Shown here in pieces: positions 21,212 to 32,660 of a stretch of 64,000 nucleotides of DNA. A program made the position numbers and the translations under genes. The notes beneath the pieces were generated by a model. The model had not been told where the DNA came from and made no database searches. It worked only from the letters and a program-made list of their open reading frames with translations. The DNA lies in assembly GCA_949316235.1 (NCBI GenBank), contig OX438754.1:4945501-5009500 (forward strand), written 5' to 3'. The stretch's first letter is position 1. Each line of letters starts with the position of its first letter. Source of the DNA: Oegoconia quadripuncta. Its lineage: Eukaryota > Arthropoda > Insecta > Lepidoptera > Autostichidae.

Positions 21212-22954
21212 CTGTGGGATAAATACATTGTTGAATATTACTGAAGAAAAGGATACAAGATACAATAATTTATTGCCTATTCTAGTTTACAAATAAGATA
21301 GTACAGTCAATCTGAACCAACATTAAAAATACTAAAGTCACCAAACGCCTTCATTGTAAAGAAAAAAACTGAGCCAATTCTAGAGAATCTAGAGAAATCT
21401 AGAGATTTGTATTTTTTATTTTATTGAAATTAAACATTAGACAAACTGACAAATTTCCACCATTTTTAGATACAGGTAAGGTATCTGTAATTCATGTATT
21501 AAGAGAACTATAGACTGGCCACGTCACCCTTTGAGTCATTTCCGAGACAATAAAAAAAAATTGGCGCCGACAAACTTTAGTATCCTATTAATTCATGATT
21601 ATTGTCACTCCTTGTAAAAAAAAATAGTATTTCAAAAACGCGGCACTTTAAGATATTGCTACGCTTGCAAATCGGTAATTAGTATAAATATTTAAAAACG
21701 AAGTACAATTATCATAAGAACAGTTTGAACGTGCCAATTTTTAAAATTTTAAATTGTTTGGAAAAGGTGAAACATTAACGAAATAGCTATATTGCCAGCC
21801 TGTATGGTCGATGCCGTCTTAGGTGCGTGGTCATCCTCCCGCCTCTCTCCTCTACTGGAACTCATGTGGGCTAGGATAGGATAGAACAGTGGCACCCGAC
21901 ACGGCGCTTACTGACGATAGACGGTGCCCTACGTGACTCTATTGCTACTTGGCCCCCAAGATAAAAGAAAGAAATAGAGATTGTAAGTAGAAAAAGAAGT
22001 TTCCCATTTCCACCCCTCGGTAAAGGAAGTCAAAAGGAGATGGACGTAGCTAAGCTGACGCCTGCGACTGGAAGCGCGTAGTGGAAGATTTGTAATATGA
22101 CTGTTCCACATATTATGGTAAACTTTTGTTTATTAACAAAGTTGCATTAACACATTCGCAAGTTACAGTATGAATTATATTTATAACATATTTAGCATAT
22201 TGACAAATTCTTTCAAAATAAGTGCGTAAAAATTAACCTTATTTGTCAAATCAACTATTGATAAACAAAAGTTTCATGAGGAGGCCAATTAATAAACATG
22301 ATCATGAGTAATTGAGTAGTTTATTGAATAATTGTTTATACCATACTATTACGAGTATATTTATGTGTATCTGACATTATTTGTTTAAGAGCCGATTGTG
22401 ACGATTCTTTTTTTTATGTCTCTTTACCTTAAAGCCCTCGCCACATTGTAAGCGTCGCTCCTACACCGATTTCAGAGTGACGACGCTAAATTACACTTCC
22501 ATAGAATGCAATGCGATATCGCACCGAGCAGCTTTCAGTGTGACGATGACTTTAGGTAAAGAAACAAGTAAAATTGTTACAAAAGAAAAACCAAAACAAT
22601 CTAAAAAAAAAATCATCACACAGTTCATAAACAAATTTAGTCGGAAATATGCAGATTAATATTTCTAGGTACCTACGACAGATGTATACACTACTTTATG
22701 TACTACAGTGTAGTAAACAAGAGACTGAGACTTAAAAAATTACCTTGTAATGTAAAGATATATATAGAATAAATATTTACAGTGGTCAGGAATACCCTGA
22801 CCACATGAAGTGCCTACAAAACGAACTCCAAAAAAAGAAAGCTTGACTAGTTTCCTTGGCAGTGATTTGCAATAGCAAGGTATGACAATCGAGCAAGTAA
22901 CTCGCATGATAGAAAGTGATCAACACCTTTGAGACCAGCCCTCGTACCATGTGA
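21212..22954. other. Intronic sequence, nothing firm
   Basis: AT-rich. About 22090-22290 contains a hairpin-like pair ('ttgtttattaac' and 'gataaacaaaagt'). A 60-codon open frame at 22477-22659 has no recognisable domain. No further splice-framed exon seen. Confidence 0.4.
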
Positions 22955-23390
22955 AAATTTAGCGTTAAGCTTGCTTGCGTTCGACCGTTAAATTTAGTAC
23001 AAAGCGCCCTAGAAGTAAATTATGGTAACTCGATACGTTCCACTAGACCGTTCCGTATGTATTTAACATACCGAACATTCGCACTAAGCGGTTCGACTCT
23101 TCATTCATAATGCGAACAGCCAAGGCATGGAACTCCCTTCCGGCGTCAGTCTTTCCTGAATCCTAACGTTGGGATATTCAAGAGCAGGGTGAATAGGCAT
23201 CTACTGAGATCGCGTGCTTCATCTTCGGCCACATCGTCACTTCCCATCAGGTGAGATTGTGGTCAAACGCGTATCCAGTGTATCATAAAAAAAGAAAAAA
23301 AAGACGTTTATCTCTTTTCTTTACTTCTAGGGCGCTTACGTGGTACAAAATTTAGCGGTTGGGCGCAAACGAGATGAACGTAAAATTTTA
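22955..23390. mobile_element. Inverted-repeat element split by a LINE tail
   Basis: Left arm around 22960-23020 ('aatttagcgttaagc', 'cgccctagaagtaaa') pairs with the right arm around 23320-23390 ('tttacttctagggcgctta', 'aatttagcggttggg'). Between them, 23040-23290 is a LINE 3'-end fragment ('ggaactcccttccg', 'agcagggtgaatagg', ending in an A-rich tail), so the LINE inserted into the older MITE. Confidence 0.65.
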
Positions 23391-23565
23391 AGCGATCGAA
23401 CACAATTTTTTACGTGGAATGGTTGCAGGGGTGCGATTTTTCAGTCGTCGGCTTTTGGATGCGCATGCGAAAATTGCAGATTCACATTCGCATTCAAAAG
23501 TTTGCATTTTTTAAGTCGCATCAATCGCATTTCCGAAGAGGGTCTATCCATTCGGGTACCCATCT

Positions 23566-23782
23566 AGGTCCACAGTAAGCTTGTGTTATGGATACCTGAT
23601 GGTTGATAAACTACACAAATACATTTTTTTTTGTAAATAAATACATGTAGAAATGAAAAACATCCATAACTCCGGAACACATTAATTAATAATAATAATA
23701 ATTTCGATTCGGGATTCGAACCCGCGACCATTATATATAGCCAACCAGGTCCAAGTGTTCAGGACCAAACAGGTCGTCATGA
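23566..23782 (-). mobile_element. SINE, family A
   Basis: Diverged copy. The - strand B-box-like 'ggttcgaatcccg' is intact, and a (ATT)n-like expansion lies in the middle. Confidence 0.75.
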
Positions 23783-23949
23783 TGATGAGGTAATGGATAA
23801 AATTTGACTTTGTTTGACGGGAATGCGAGCGCTGCGACTTTTTAAGAATTTTGTGGGCAGTATTGAGATCATTAGGACAGTTACAGTGAACAGTTTATGA
23901 GATAGTCCTTGTGTCCAGGACAATGTTTTTGTAAATTATCTTCATAATC

Positions 23950-24143
23950 TTATGGTAAATGATTGTGCTGGTTGTTCTGCTTAATGACGTCATCCTCGAC
24001 GGTGTACACGACAGCTTTGCAGTTGCTCTTATGCATCGTGCACCACCATCGCGTTCTCTTGTTGATCACTCTGTGCACTCTGAATGTGTAACCGTCTAGG
24101 TTCATTATACGGGCCCCTCTGGCACTGGTTGTGTACCATACCT
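23950..24143 (-). CDS. mod(mdg4): Terminal exon: FLYWCH zinc finger
   Basis: Acceptor '...tattttcag' then 2 + 189 bases and a stop (63 aa). Core: 'SARGARIMNLDGYTFRVHR', 'TRWWC', C-x6-C ('MHKSNC'), then 'NQHNHLP'. This is a compact, textbook FLYWCH with the stop two residues after the final His. A possible microexon in the same phase lies 4.5 kb upstream on this strand at 28676-28696; this is the nearest downstream acceptor for it. Confidence 0.88.
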
Positions 24144-24526
24144 CTGAAAATATAAAAATACATGATAATAATAAAATTCTCTTTTACTTATTATAATTAA
24201 ATAATATATGTATTTAATTTTATATATACTCGTAGGTACAGTCGGCGTCACAGTTATTCATACAGGGCTGTTGTACATGATTAATGGGTAGCATGATGCC
24301 AATTAAAGCTATACCGCAGCCGAAACGACAATCGATGAAAACAAAACGGCTGAACCGATTTTGATAAAATATGCCTAAGATTACCGCTAGAAAAATAGCT
24401 TCTAAATAAAAAAAAACGTATCCCAATCGGTTCACCCGTTTAAGAGCTATGGCCCTCTTTTTGCATCGGGGGTTAAAAATAACCCCGCAGGTATGACTAA
24501 TTATGGAACGGACTGTACTTATGTAT

Positions 24527-24680
24527 CATCATCATCAGCCCTTAAACATCCCACTGCAAGGATATAGGCCAGGCCAATACATGTTGGGAACTTCACATGC
24601 CTTTGAATTTTTATTTCTCAGGCATGCAGGTCTTCATGATTTTTTCCTTCACCGTTTAAGAGCAGTCGGATAATTGCACA
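24527..24680 (+). mobile_element. SINE, family D (truncated)
   Basis: Shares 'catcatcatcagccc', 'cccactgcaaggatatagg' and 'ttatttctcaggcatgcagg' with the longer copy at 30290-30600. Confidence 0.65.
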
Positions 24681-25570
24681 TAAGTAATTAAAATAATTTA
24701 CTTCTGTATATTATAAGTTAACTGTAGATAAGGCATATTGAAAATGACGCATTTCTTTTTAAATATTTACAAAAACAAAATAATCACATTCACAAACAAA
24801 AATTATCTCAGATCTTGTTGAACCGGAACCATCTTAGAAACCCTAAGAGATAGATAAGACGTAGATAATTGTTTACTATTATTTTTATGTCAAAGTATGA
24901 TAAACGAGCAAGCTGCAATCTACTACTGCATCTGTAACCACTCAGAGATAAGGTTGGAACTTTCAACCTTGAGGTTGAAAATACGGGAGTCACAGATGCG
25001 TTATCACTAGAGATAGAACTTCTTTAGGCAATCGCTAGTGTTTTCAGCATCGATAGACGATCATGCTTATCCACATATCGATGACCTTAACAACTATATT
25101 TTCACATAATGAAAAATGATATTACTTAGCCTTTACGTGTATATGTATATTACTTAATGTTCATGGTTTTAAGCGTCGTCAAAAAATTGAGTCTTAAAAA
25201 ATTCACATAAAAAAATGTTTAAAGAATATTGGTTTACTTTTTACTTTCCTGTACAAACATTATTATGAATTTTATTTATTTATTTATTTATTTTATCATT
25301 TATTGCACACAAGAAAAAAACATACAGATACAACAGAACAGATGAATATGTAAGTAGAATGTTTCTTGACACTAAAACCACTAGTCTCTGCCCCAAATAG
25401 TTCTATCCCTTTATCGTAAGCCTGTAATTTAACTGGCTATCTTATTTTCTCACCAGAATATAATATTTTGCGGCAGAAAGGTGTATATGGCAAATCATAT
25501 TTTAAGACACAAAGTGGTAGCCAATTTGTTGAATACAATAACAAGGATTCACTCTTTTGGCTAATGATTT
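24681..25570. other. Intronic, nothing recognised
   Basis: AT-rich, with a (TTTA)n run near 25270. No exon or clear repeat family. Confidence 0.4.
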
Positions 25571-25574
25571 TACT

Positions 25575-26320
25575 ATTACTATAGCGTTTTGTTGTTTATT
25601 TATTAAAATACAGAGCTACGCGTCCACCATTAGTTACGTATAAGCACAGAACTGTAGGATTTACTGGCAGCTTCCGCTACCAAGCAACGAAATGTTGGAA
25701 CGATATTCCACCGCGCCATTAAGAGTATTGAACTCTAAGTTTGCATTTAGGAAACTATTAAAAATGTCAATCCTTGAGTTTCAAATGTTAAATATTCCAA
25801 GGAGACATCGCGAGGCGGTGGCGGTTGCTGTAAGACGATAAACTGCTGCTTTGCTTACATACATACCTGCTTCTATTCGTATATTTATATTGTTCCGTTA
25901 TGCTAATATATTTATTGTATTTTTATCACACAATGTTTAGTTATGCCAATATACTCGTAATTACCTACATACAACACGCATACAGAAACATATTTCATAT
26001 CTATATATATATATATCTTATATTATTTACATTAATCCAGCACTGTTGATTTTTGATTTGTGTCGCACTTGTACCATATGATACTCCTCGGGTAATAGCT
26101 GAAAATCAGTGTTTTGTTCTGTGAACAATCTCACACACTGAGCTGTGACCCATTTGTCCTGCTGCAGCACACACATGCTTTAGTTATAAGTTACTAATAG
26201 ATATATTCTGTTGTTATAACTATATTATAAGTTTTATAAAAATTTCTGCAAAACTTAATGTATGTGTGTGACTGGAGTAACAAATAAACGCTTTATCTAT
26301 CTATCTATCTATTTATTTAT
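25575..26320 (+). mobile_element. LINE 3' end with (CTAT)n tail
   Basis: About 25600-25760 reads as the end of a retroelement protein with frameshifts ('TYKHRTVGFTGSFRYQA', 'KCWNDIPP'). It is followed by a 3'UTR ('cacttgtaccatatgatact', 'gagctgtgacccattt') and ends in a 'ctatctatctat' run near 26297. Confidence 0.65.
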
Positions 26321-26364
26321 ACAAGGTACTAATTTATTAGTCTGGCTCCGTTGAACACGTGACA

Positions 26365-26780
26365 TGGTATTCAAATCAAATAAAAAATGCTTTATTTTGT
26401 AGGTACACAGGGTACACTTAAAATAGTCAGATTTTACATTTTTAAAGCTACTGCTTGTTCAAAAGGCAATTTTCCCCTGAGAAGAACAAGCAAGAAACTC
26501 GAGAGGTCGCTCTTTTAAAAAATGATTTTTATATTACAAAATTATTATTTTATATTAACTATAATATTTCATTATTAATTGTGAAATAGCCTGGTTATGC
26601 GAACGGGCTGGTTATTTCCATGATTGTTTATCATCTAAATAATCTGATATTTTATAATATGCTTTCTTAATAAGTTTCTGTTTTATAGTATCTTTAAATT
26701 TATGGAGAGGAAGATTAACAAAAAACAATGTGGTTTATAAAAATAATAATAAATATAAAATAACTCCGATCCTTTAGAAC
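26365..26780 (-). mobile_element. LINE 3' fragment
   Basis: On the - strand 'aaaagagcgacctctcgag' and 'cttctcaggggaaaattgcc' encode 'RPLEFLACSSQGKIAF', a common tail-end peptide of lepidopteran non-LTR elements. A short (GAATG)-like run follows at 26785-26850. Confidence 0.5.
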
Positions 26781-27292
26781 AGAATAGAATGGAATAAAAT
26801 GGAAAAGAATGGGCCAGAATGGAATAGGATGGGCTAGAATAGAATAAAGATTTATTGTTATGAATTACATTATAAGATCACACAGATCCACCAGCATATT
26901 CTGGCATGATTTGGCGTAGAAATATTTGCGACAAGTTACCACTGCAGTACTCATAGTAGTGGGCGTTTCGGCTTTTTATTTTTAAATCACAATTTATTAT
27001 TTGGTATACTTTGGACCTACAGAATGATGGATCGGGACTAATATATTAGAACTTTGTGTAACGTACAAAACGCTATAGTTTTAGAAGTTGGCTTGGCATA
27101 GTCGGTCTTTCGACGGTGATTTCTTCTTCTGTGGAGCCTGTAGCCGTCGAAGCAGTGAAGTAGGGTCCAACCCTGCAAAACACCGTCCTCTTTATTAACA
27201 GCCTTATTAGGCTGATTTGTTGAGTATCTACGAAAAAAATACATAGTCGGTTTTAAAGATAACAGAATAAATAAATAATATCTTTGCACATA

Positions 27293-27366
27293 CACACAGC
27301 GCCATCTAGTTCCACACTAAGCAACTAGGCTTGTATTATAGATACCAGATGGTTGATAAACTACCC
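27293..27366 (-). mobile_element. SINE, family A, part 1 (split by MITE)
   Basis: 3' part of the SINE ('gatggcgctgtgtgt' on the - strand). The tRNA-like remainder continues at 27797-27955 after the MITE insertion. Confidence 0.8.
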
Positions 27367-27375
27367 AAATAGAAA

Positions 27376-27793
27376 ATAGGAGTCTTTACCCATGAAATTC
27401 GAGTTTTTTTTTCTTTGTTAATCATATGTACCAATTCCTGCGATTTTCAAAGCTATATCCAAATTTGTTTTTTATTTGGAAAATGGAATATTATTTCAAG
27501 GTTTCACATGAAATATTTTTTAATTTTTGGGCTAAATCACATAATTTGAGCAGAGCTCTTTGCATGTGCTTCCCATTATCATTTCTTAGATTCGCTGAAA
27601 CTTTTATAAAGCGGTTACTTTTAAAAATGAACGCTGCCTATACTTAACTTAATGTTATCCGATAATACACTCAAAGTTTAGCTAAATTTGGATTTGCCGT
27701 TCCCAAAAAAAAATCAATAATGTTTGTATGGAGAAAACAGTCTTAATGAAATTCTTCATACAAAACGCCAATTTCATAGGTAAGGACCTAATA
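27376..27793. mobile_element. MITE, about 420 bp, copy 3, inserted in a SINE
   Basis: Same family as 13803 and 16991. Ends 'taggagtctttacccatga' and 'cataggtaaggaccta'. The flanking SINE halves prove it moved after the SINE arrived. Confidence 0.85.
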
Positions 27794-27796
27794 CAT

Positions 27797-27955
27797 TTTT
27801 TTTTAAATAAATACATATGTAACTGAAAAACATCCATAACTCGGAAACACATGTCTGTATTCATCATACAAACATATGCCCCTAGCGGGATTCGAACCCG
27901 CGACCTTTTGGTATAGCAGCAGCGTTTCTAACACTACACCGAACAGGACGTCAAT
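27797..27955 (-). mobile_element. SINE, family A, part 2
   Basis: Contains the tRNA-like head with 'gggattcgaacccgcgacc' on the + strand. Confidence 0.8.
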
Positions 27956-27959
27956 GTGC

Positions 27960-28670
27960 ATAATCGGGTAGGTAGGTACATAGTTTTTATAAGTCGTCGT
28001 CGGTAAAGTGCCATTCTCTCTCTCACCATCACATCATCAGTGCATCACCAGATGTTATCCAAAATTATGTGGGACCACTCTGGCGGTATACCCTATAAAA
28101 CCAAAAATAATCATCAAAATCGGTCTAATAAGAAAATATGGGTACACACATATATAAAATAATACACACAGACGAACAAGAAACTCCACCTTTTTTGGGG
28201 TCGGTTATGATGTCGATGGTAACTTCTTTGAATCAAAACTAATTTTATTGTAGTGCATCTCTTTCATCCTGTAATAATAGGAAAGGGATAGTGATATATA
28301 TTCTGCGCTAAAATTATAAGATAATCTCATTCTTTGCTAATTACGAGCATACAGCAAAAGCGAATGTTCAGTTCTACCACTCAGAAATGATAACCCCAAA
28401 GGAATTTAATAATTTCTAGATGTCATGTTTACACATGCTGTCTGAAAACCTTTGAGGATGTTATGTTGAAAGAGCTGAAATACACAGGACAGAGCTAAGA
28501 TTTTGTCGTCCTTATTTTGTCCTATTTTTTTTATAGCCTGGATACCTATTATTCCGCATTAAGCACGTGATCTTATTTATTGTGCCAAGCAAATTTATTT
28601 ACTTTGTAATTTAACTGATATAATTAATAAACCGATTTTAATTAAACAAAACAATAATAAAGAAACAGCT
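27960..28670. other. Intronic, nothing recognised
   Basis: Includes a retroelement-like scrap near 28075-28210 ('taataagaaaatatgggtac', 'cctttttggggtcggtt' type). No exon. Confidence 0.35.
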
Positions 28671-28675
28671 CTTAC

Positions 28676-28696
28676 CATATTTGCTCCTTCTAGTAC
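28676..28696 (-). CDS. Candidate 21-nt internal microexon
   Basis: On the - strand a strong polypyrimidine tract and acceptor ('tttgtttctttttcag') and a good donor ('gtaagag') bracket exactly 21 bases. In the common phase it would add T-R-R-S-K-Y and preserve phase for the next acceptor. It lies between variable exons on their strand; the nearest downstream variable exon is the FLYWCH at 24143. Splice-site quality and phase compatibility are seen directly. Use as an exon is inference; chance splice-like pairs of this spacing do occur. Confidence 0.35.
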
Positions 28697-28869
28697 CTGA
28701 AAAAGAAACAAACCAGTTTTAGATTAAAGAAATACCATAATAGAAAAATAAAACTGCAAAACGAAATAATGAAAACCATGGTGCCATTACAGAATAATAA
28801 AATATACCTAATATAGATAATTTACACTGTGACCTGGAAATAAAAATCATACAAGTCTGTGACAAAATA

Positions 28870-28918
28870 ATACGTCGAAATACATAATAAATAACATCTG
28901 TAATGTATTTCGACGTAT
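28870..28918. repeat. Perfect 16-bp inverted repeat
   Basis: 'atacgtcgaaatacat' at 28870-28885 and its exact reverse complement at 28903-28918, with a 17-base loop. It is 175 bases upstream of the candidate microexon on the - strand. Confidence 0.7.
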
Positions 28919-29548
28919 GATTTTATATTATAGCTTATATATATTAAAGCTTTAACAGATATTAGTAAAGTTTATATTAAACTTATATTCATTATGTAAG
29001 TTTTATTGCGTATAATAAAGCGTTTAAAAACAAACAAAAACACAATGTAAAAAAAAATTGTATCAAAACTCAAATTCGATCGCAATCTCTACAGGTCACA
29101 AACGGTATTGGATACATTTGCATGCATCATAATACTCTATTTGTCACAAACGTTGGTTACAAATGCAGCTCGTGGCAAGCGCAATTCAATCACGAACTTA
29201 GTTCAGTACATTTTAATGACGTACGAAGATCTATGTAGTTAGATGGGTTACATTTTTCAATACAGCGGCACGCAATGAAACCTATACCTAAGGATAGAGA
29301 ATACGCATACAAACATAAAATATTATAACAGCCAAGACGTTAGTCACCAGGCCTTCATGTTATGGTTGAAACAAATGTGTGCCATTTAAGAGTTTTAGCA
29401 GTCTTATTAAGTGGATGAGTTTTTGGAAGTCAACATTATATCTAAAAGAATTTCCAAGTGTTCACCCGTATTCCGTCGTATTCTATCTTATAATTATTAT
29501 TGTGTGCTCTGCCTTTAGATTAAGTAACTTCATCGGTATCGTTATTGA

Positions 29549-29778
29549 TTACGATATCAACGATTGCGGCAAGCTTATCGGTGAATGATTATGTTGCCCG
29601 TGACACTTGACGATTTGGAACACTTTGTTGTCGTCAATGATAGTGTGAAGTGCAGCTTTGCATCCTTTGTAGTTGTTGCAACATCGCCATCGGGTTTTTA
29701 TACCAGCAATACGATGACGCAAGAATCTGTAGCCGGACACGAAAATTGTTCGAGTACCACATTGTTGGTGGACGACGT
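29549..29778 (-). CDS. mod(mdg4): Terminal exon: FLYWCH zinc finger
   Basis: Acceptor 'aactttttacag' then 2 + 225 bases and a stop (75 aa). Core: 'CGTRTIFVSGYRFLRHR', 'KTRWRCC', 'YKGCKAALHT', then 'GQHNHSP'. The segment between the last Cys and the first His is a little longer than in neighbours ('IIDDNKVFQIVKCHG'), with an extra Cys next to the H-x-H. A 10-residue tail ends in 'SLPQSLIS'. Confidence 0.87.
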
Positions 29779-30289
29779 CTGTAAAAAGTTTGTTTATGTT
29801 AAGTAAGAAAATTAGTTACCTAGTTGTTAGTAGTAAAATGATTTTACAAAGAATAAAATAAACAAAATGATACAATTGCAGCAATAATATGCAACTGGAA
29901 AAAATATGGGTAGTTTTAGATTTTTTTCCCCAGTTCTGTAAATTATATCAACAAAATCAACCCCGCAAATAAATCTCTATACAACTTCATACATGTCCGG
30001 GTTTAGGAACTAGTTAGTAATTCGAACAGTACTGCACCGATTTTAATGAAATTTTCACTTTTCTACGACCATTACCTATGTCACCAATTAAAATGACGAT
30101 TAGGTACGAGAAATTTCCTTTGCATGAATAATTATTGCCAACGATTAAATAGTGAAATTTCACCGTTCATACGATTCTCGAAAACTAAACATAATATCAT
30201 TCAGGTACATACCTATATGAAGCAACTGTTTAAAAGTTTAATATTTTCAAAAGTCACAGTGATAATTATGTCAATTATTGGGTAATAAA

Positions 30290-30600
30290 GATCACCATCA
30301 TCAGCCCGTAATCATCCCACTGCAGGGATATAGGCTTTCCCTCATATAATGAGGGAGTATAGGTAATAGTCCACCACGCTGGCCCAATGCGGGTTGGGGA
30401 CTTCACATGCCTTTGAATTTTTATTTCTCAGGCATGCAGGTTTCCTCACGATGTTTTCCTTCACCGTTCAAGAGCAGTCGGATAGGTAATTAAATTAAAT
30501 TTAAAAACTCATTGGTAGGTACATGGCCTGTCTGGGAATCGAACCCGGACCTCCCAAATTGAGAGACCGCATCTTAACCGCTGAGCCACCGACGCTCACC
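30290..30600 (+). mobile_element. SINE, family D, near full length
   Basis: From 'catcatcagcccgtaatcat' through 'cctcacgatgttttccttca' to a tRNA-like end in reverse ('gggaatcgaacccggacctc', 'cttaaccgctgagccac'). Confidence 0.75.
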
Positions 30601-30759
30601 CAAATTATAATAAAGATCAGTTGCTATTAATTTTTACAAATAATGTAATGAAACGTTGCGTTAATAAACATTGAACATTGAGAACCCCTGAAAATCAAGC
30701 CACTAATCATCCAGAAAAACCAAGCTATCTGTGTTAAAAAATATATATATTTTTTTTTT

Positions 30760-31060
30760 TTATATGAGAGGGCGGCAAACGAGCATGCGGGTCACCTGAT
30801 GGAAAGCAATCACCGCCGCCCATGGACACGCGCAACACCAAAAGGGTCACAGATGCGTTGCCGGCCTTTGAGGAATGTCCACCCCAGAATAAGTAGGGTA
30901 GCCTGAGCGATGAGGGATTCTCCAGCACTAATAGTGCTGGTACCCTCCTGGGGTACTAACTCTTTAAATACCGCTACCATTCTGGAGAGAGACTGGAAGG
31001 TGCTCCGGCGCCCTCGCTCACCGGACGAAGCGCAGTGGCAAAATGCCACTACTCAGACGT
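30760..31060 (-). mobile_element. LINE 3' tail
   Basis: Reverse copy of the 1.5 kb family with a T-run at its low-coordinate end. On the - strand it encodes 'MVAVFKELVPQEGTST' and '[18 protein letters not shown]', then 'VHGRR' and a stop. Confidence 0.85.
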
Positions 31061-31262
31061 CGGTCTTCTGCGAAACGGCTTAACCGATTTCCATCAAACT
31101 TTAGAAAATATATCATCCAAATACACCAAAAAACAGTGTTAAAAGCGAAACATCTTCTAGACCTATGTGAAACTCATGTATTTCTTTATAAGAAAGGGTT
31201 TACAAACAAACAATAATTAGAAATAAAGAAATAAACGATTCAGCGATGGGTCTTTACATATG

Positions 31263-31527
31263 TCAGTTTACTTTGTGTATGACCTGCGAAGGTGGGTGAG
31301 TATGAGTGCCCTGGATCCTAACAACTTCTTCCACATGATTGTCCATGGCAGTATAAATGGCAGCAATACAACCTTTGCGGAATTGGCTGCATTTCCATCG
31401 CAACGTTTTTACCGCGCTGATTGTTTCTAGGTCGTGTGTATCTGTCTGTAGCGATAACCGCCTAAGATAAGTTCCCGGGGGTTTCCCAATATCATGAACG
31501 CGACCTCTGAAATCTTTGGACATACAT
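31263..31527 (-). pseudogene. mod(mdg4): Frameshifted FLYWCH terminal exon
   Basis: The acceptor 'tttactctttcag' is good and the first reading frame, in the common phase, gives 'ELILGGYRYRQIHTT' and then a stop. The second half of the domain lies in another frame: 'TLRWKC', 'RKGCIAA', 'GTHTHPPS'. Total length is 265 bases, one short of the 2 + 3n pattern, so a single-base deletion (or two-base insertion) between the GGYRY strand and the W-x-C motif explains it. All zinc ligands survive. It could be a recent pseudo-exon, a segregating null allele or a sequence error. Confidence 0.75.
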
Positions 31528-31580
31528 CTGAAAGAGTAAATGTTATTAATTGTGATATCAGCCACAAGCCATCAAATAAG

Positions 31581-31680
31581 ATGGGGTTTCCGGGTCAGTA
31601 CACTACCATCTTCGGCCTCATCTTCACTTAACATCAGGTGTGATTGACGTCAAGTGCTAACCCGTTATTGGATAAAAAAG
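31581..31680 (+). mobile_element. SINE, family B fragment
   Basis: Only the 3' part: 'ggggtttccgggtcagtac' to 'aacccgttattggataaaaa'. Confidence 0.7.
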
Positions 31681-31762
31681 AAGTCGTGTACTTCTGAGCC
31701 TCACTCAAAGCGATCGGTTGGAAGAGGACTAATACATATCAAGAGAGTTCTCTGCAAGTTTT

Positions 31763-31990
31763 CATGGTTTTCAAGGTTGCGGGTTCAAATCCCGCTAGGG
31801 GCATATGTTTGTATGATGAATATAGACATGTGTTCCCGAGTTATGGATGTTTTTCATTTATATATGTATTTATTTCCATAAAAATGTATTTGTGTAGTAT
31901 ATCAAGCATCTGATATCCACAACACAAGCCTATAGTTGCTTAATGTGGAACTAGATGGCGTTGTGTGTAGGTCCAAGGATATTTATTTAT
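31763..31990 (+). mobile_element. SINE, family A
   Basis: Begins 'ggttgcgggttcaaatcccg' (B-box-like) and ends 'gatggcgttgtgtgtagg' plus 'atttatttatta'. Confidence 0.8.
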
Positions 31991-32019
31991 TATTCATTTT
32001 AATTCTTTAAAATAGCATA

Positions 32020-32225
32020 GCACGCGATGATGGAAAGAGGCCCGATGTTATGACACTAATGCCGTGGAGACTAATTGCTACCTGCGTCGATACTCTGGCG
32101 CCCTTCAATTTACCTTCCACCTACAGGGCTACAAATTTCTGGCCTTTGGAGTACCTAGAAACCAGTGGGCCGTGGAAACCGGAGGGGCGTCAGTTCTTCA
32201 AAGAGCTGGCGACGCGACTAGTCAA
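32020..32225 (+). mobile_element. Retroelement coding fragment
   Basis: Open in one frame: '[14 protein letters not shown]', '[19 protein letters not shown]', '[14 protein letters not shown]'. This phrase pattern is familiar from lepidopteran non-LTR retroelement proteins. Truncated at both ends and bounded by SINEs. Confidence 0.6.
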
Positions 32226-32301
32226 TTGGTACTCGTATAACTCAATAACAATATTATTAATACTTAACATATATGTTTAATTAGGTACAACGACATACTA
32301 T

Positions 32302-32548
32302 GACGACCTGTTTGGTGTAGTCGTTAGAAACGCTGACTGCTATACCAAAAGGTCCCGGGTTCGAATCCCGCTAGGGGCAAATGTATGAGTTATGGATGTT
32401 TTTAATTTATTATGCGTATTTATTTACAAAAAAAAAAGTATTTGTGTACTATATCAACCAATTGGTATTCATAATACAAGCTAGTTGCTTAGTGTGGAAC
32501 TAAATGGCGCTGTGTGTATGTGCAAAGATATTTATTTATTTATTTAAG
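32302..32548 (+). mobile_element. SINE, family A, full length
   Basis: Starts 'gacgacctgtttggtgtag' with an A-box-like segment, then B-box-like 'gggttcgaatcccgctaggg', and ends in 'tttatttatttattt'. Confidence 0.82.
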
Positions 32549-32660
32549 TATTTACAATTATTTAATATGACGCAAACAGAATACGCTCACATAGTACAAC
32601 TTACAATAACTTTTAATTGTAATTCTAAGCAGTTACATGTATACTTTATGTAAATTATCA

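Noticed and set aside
27038..27295. 'FDGYRLHRRRN' on the - strand, resembling the start of a FLYWCH core
   Set aside because: No W-x-C, second Cys or H-x-H follows. In the common phase from the nearby acceptor a different peptide is read. Probably retroelement debris.
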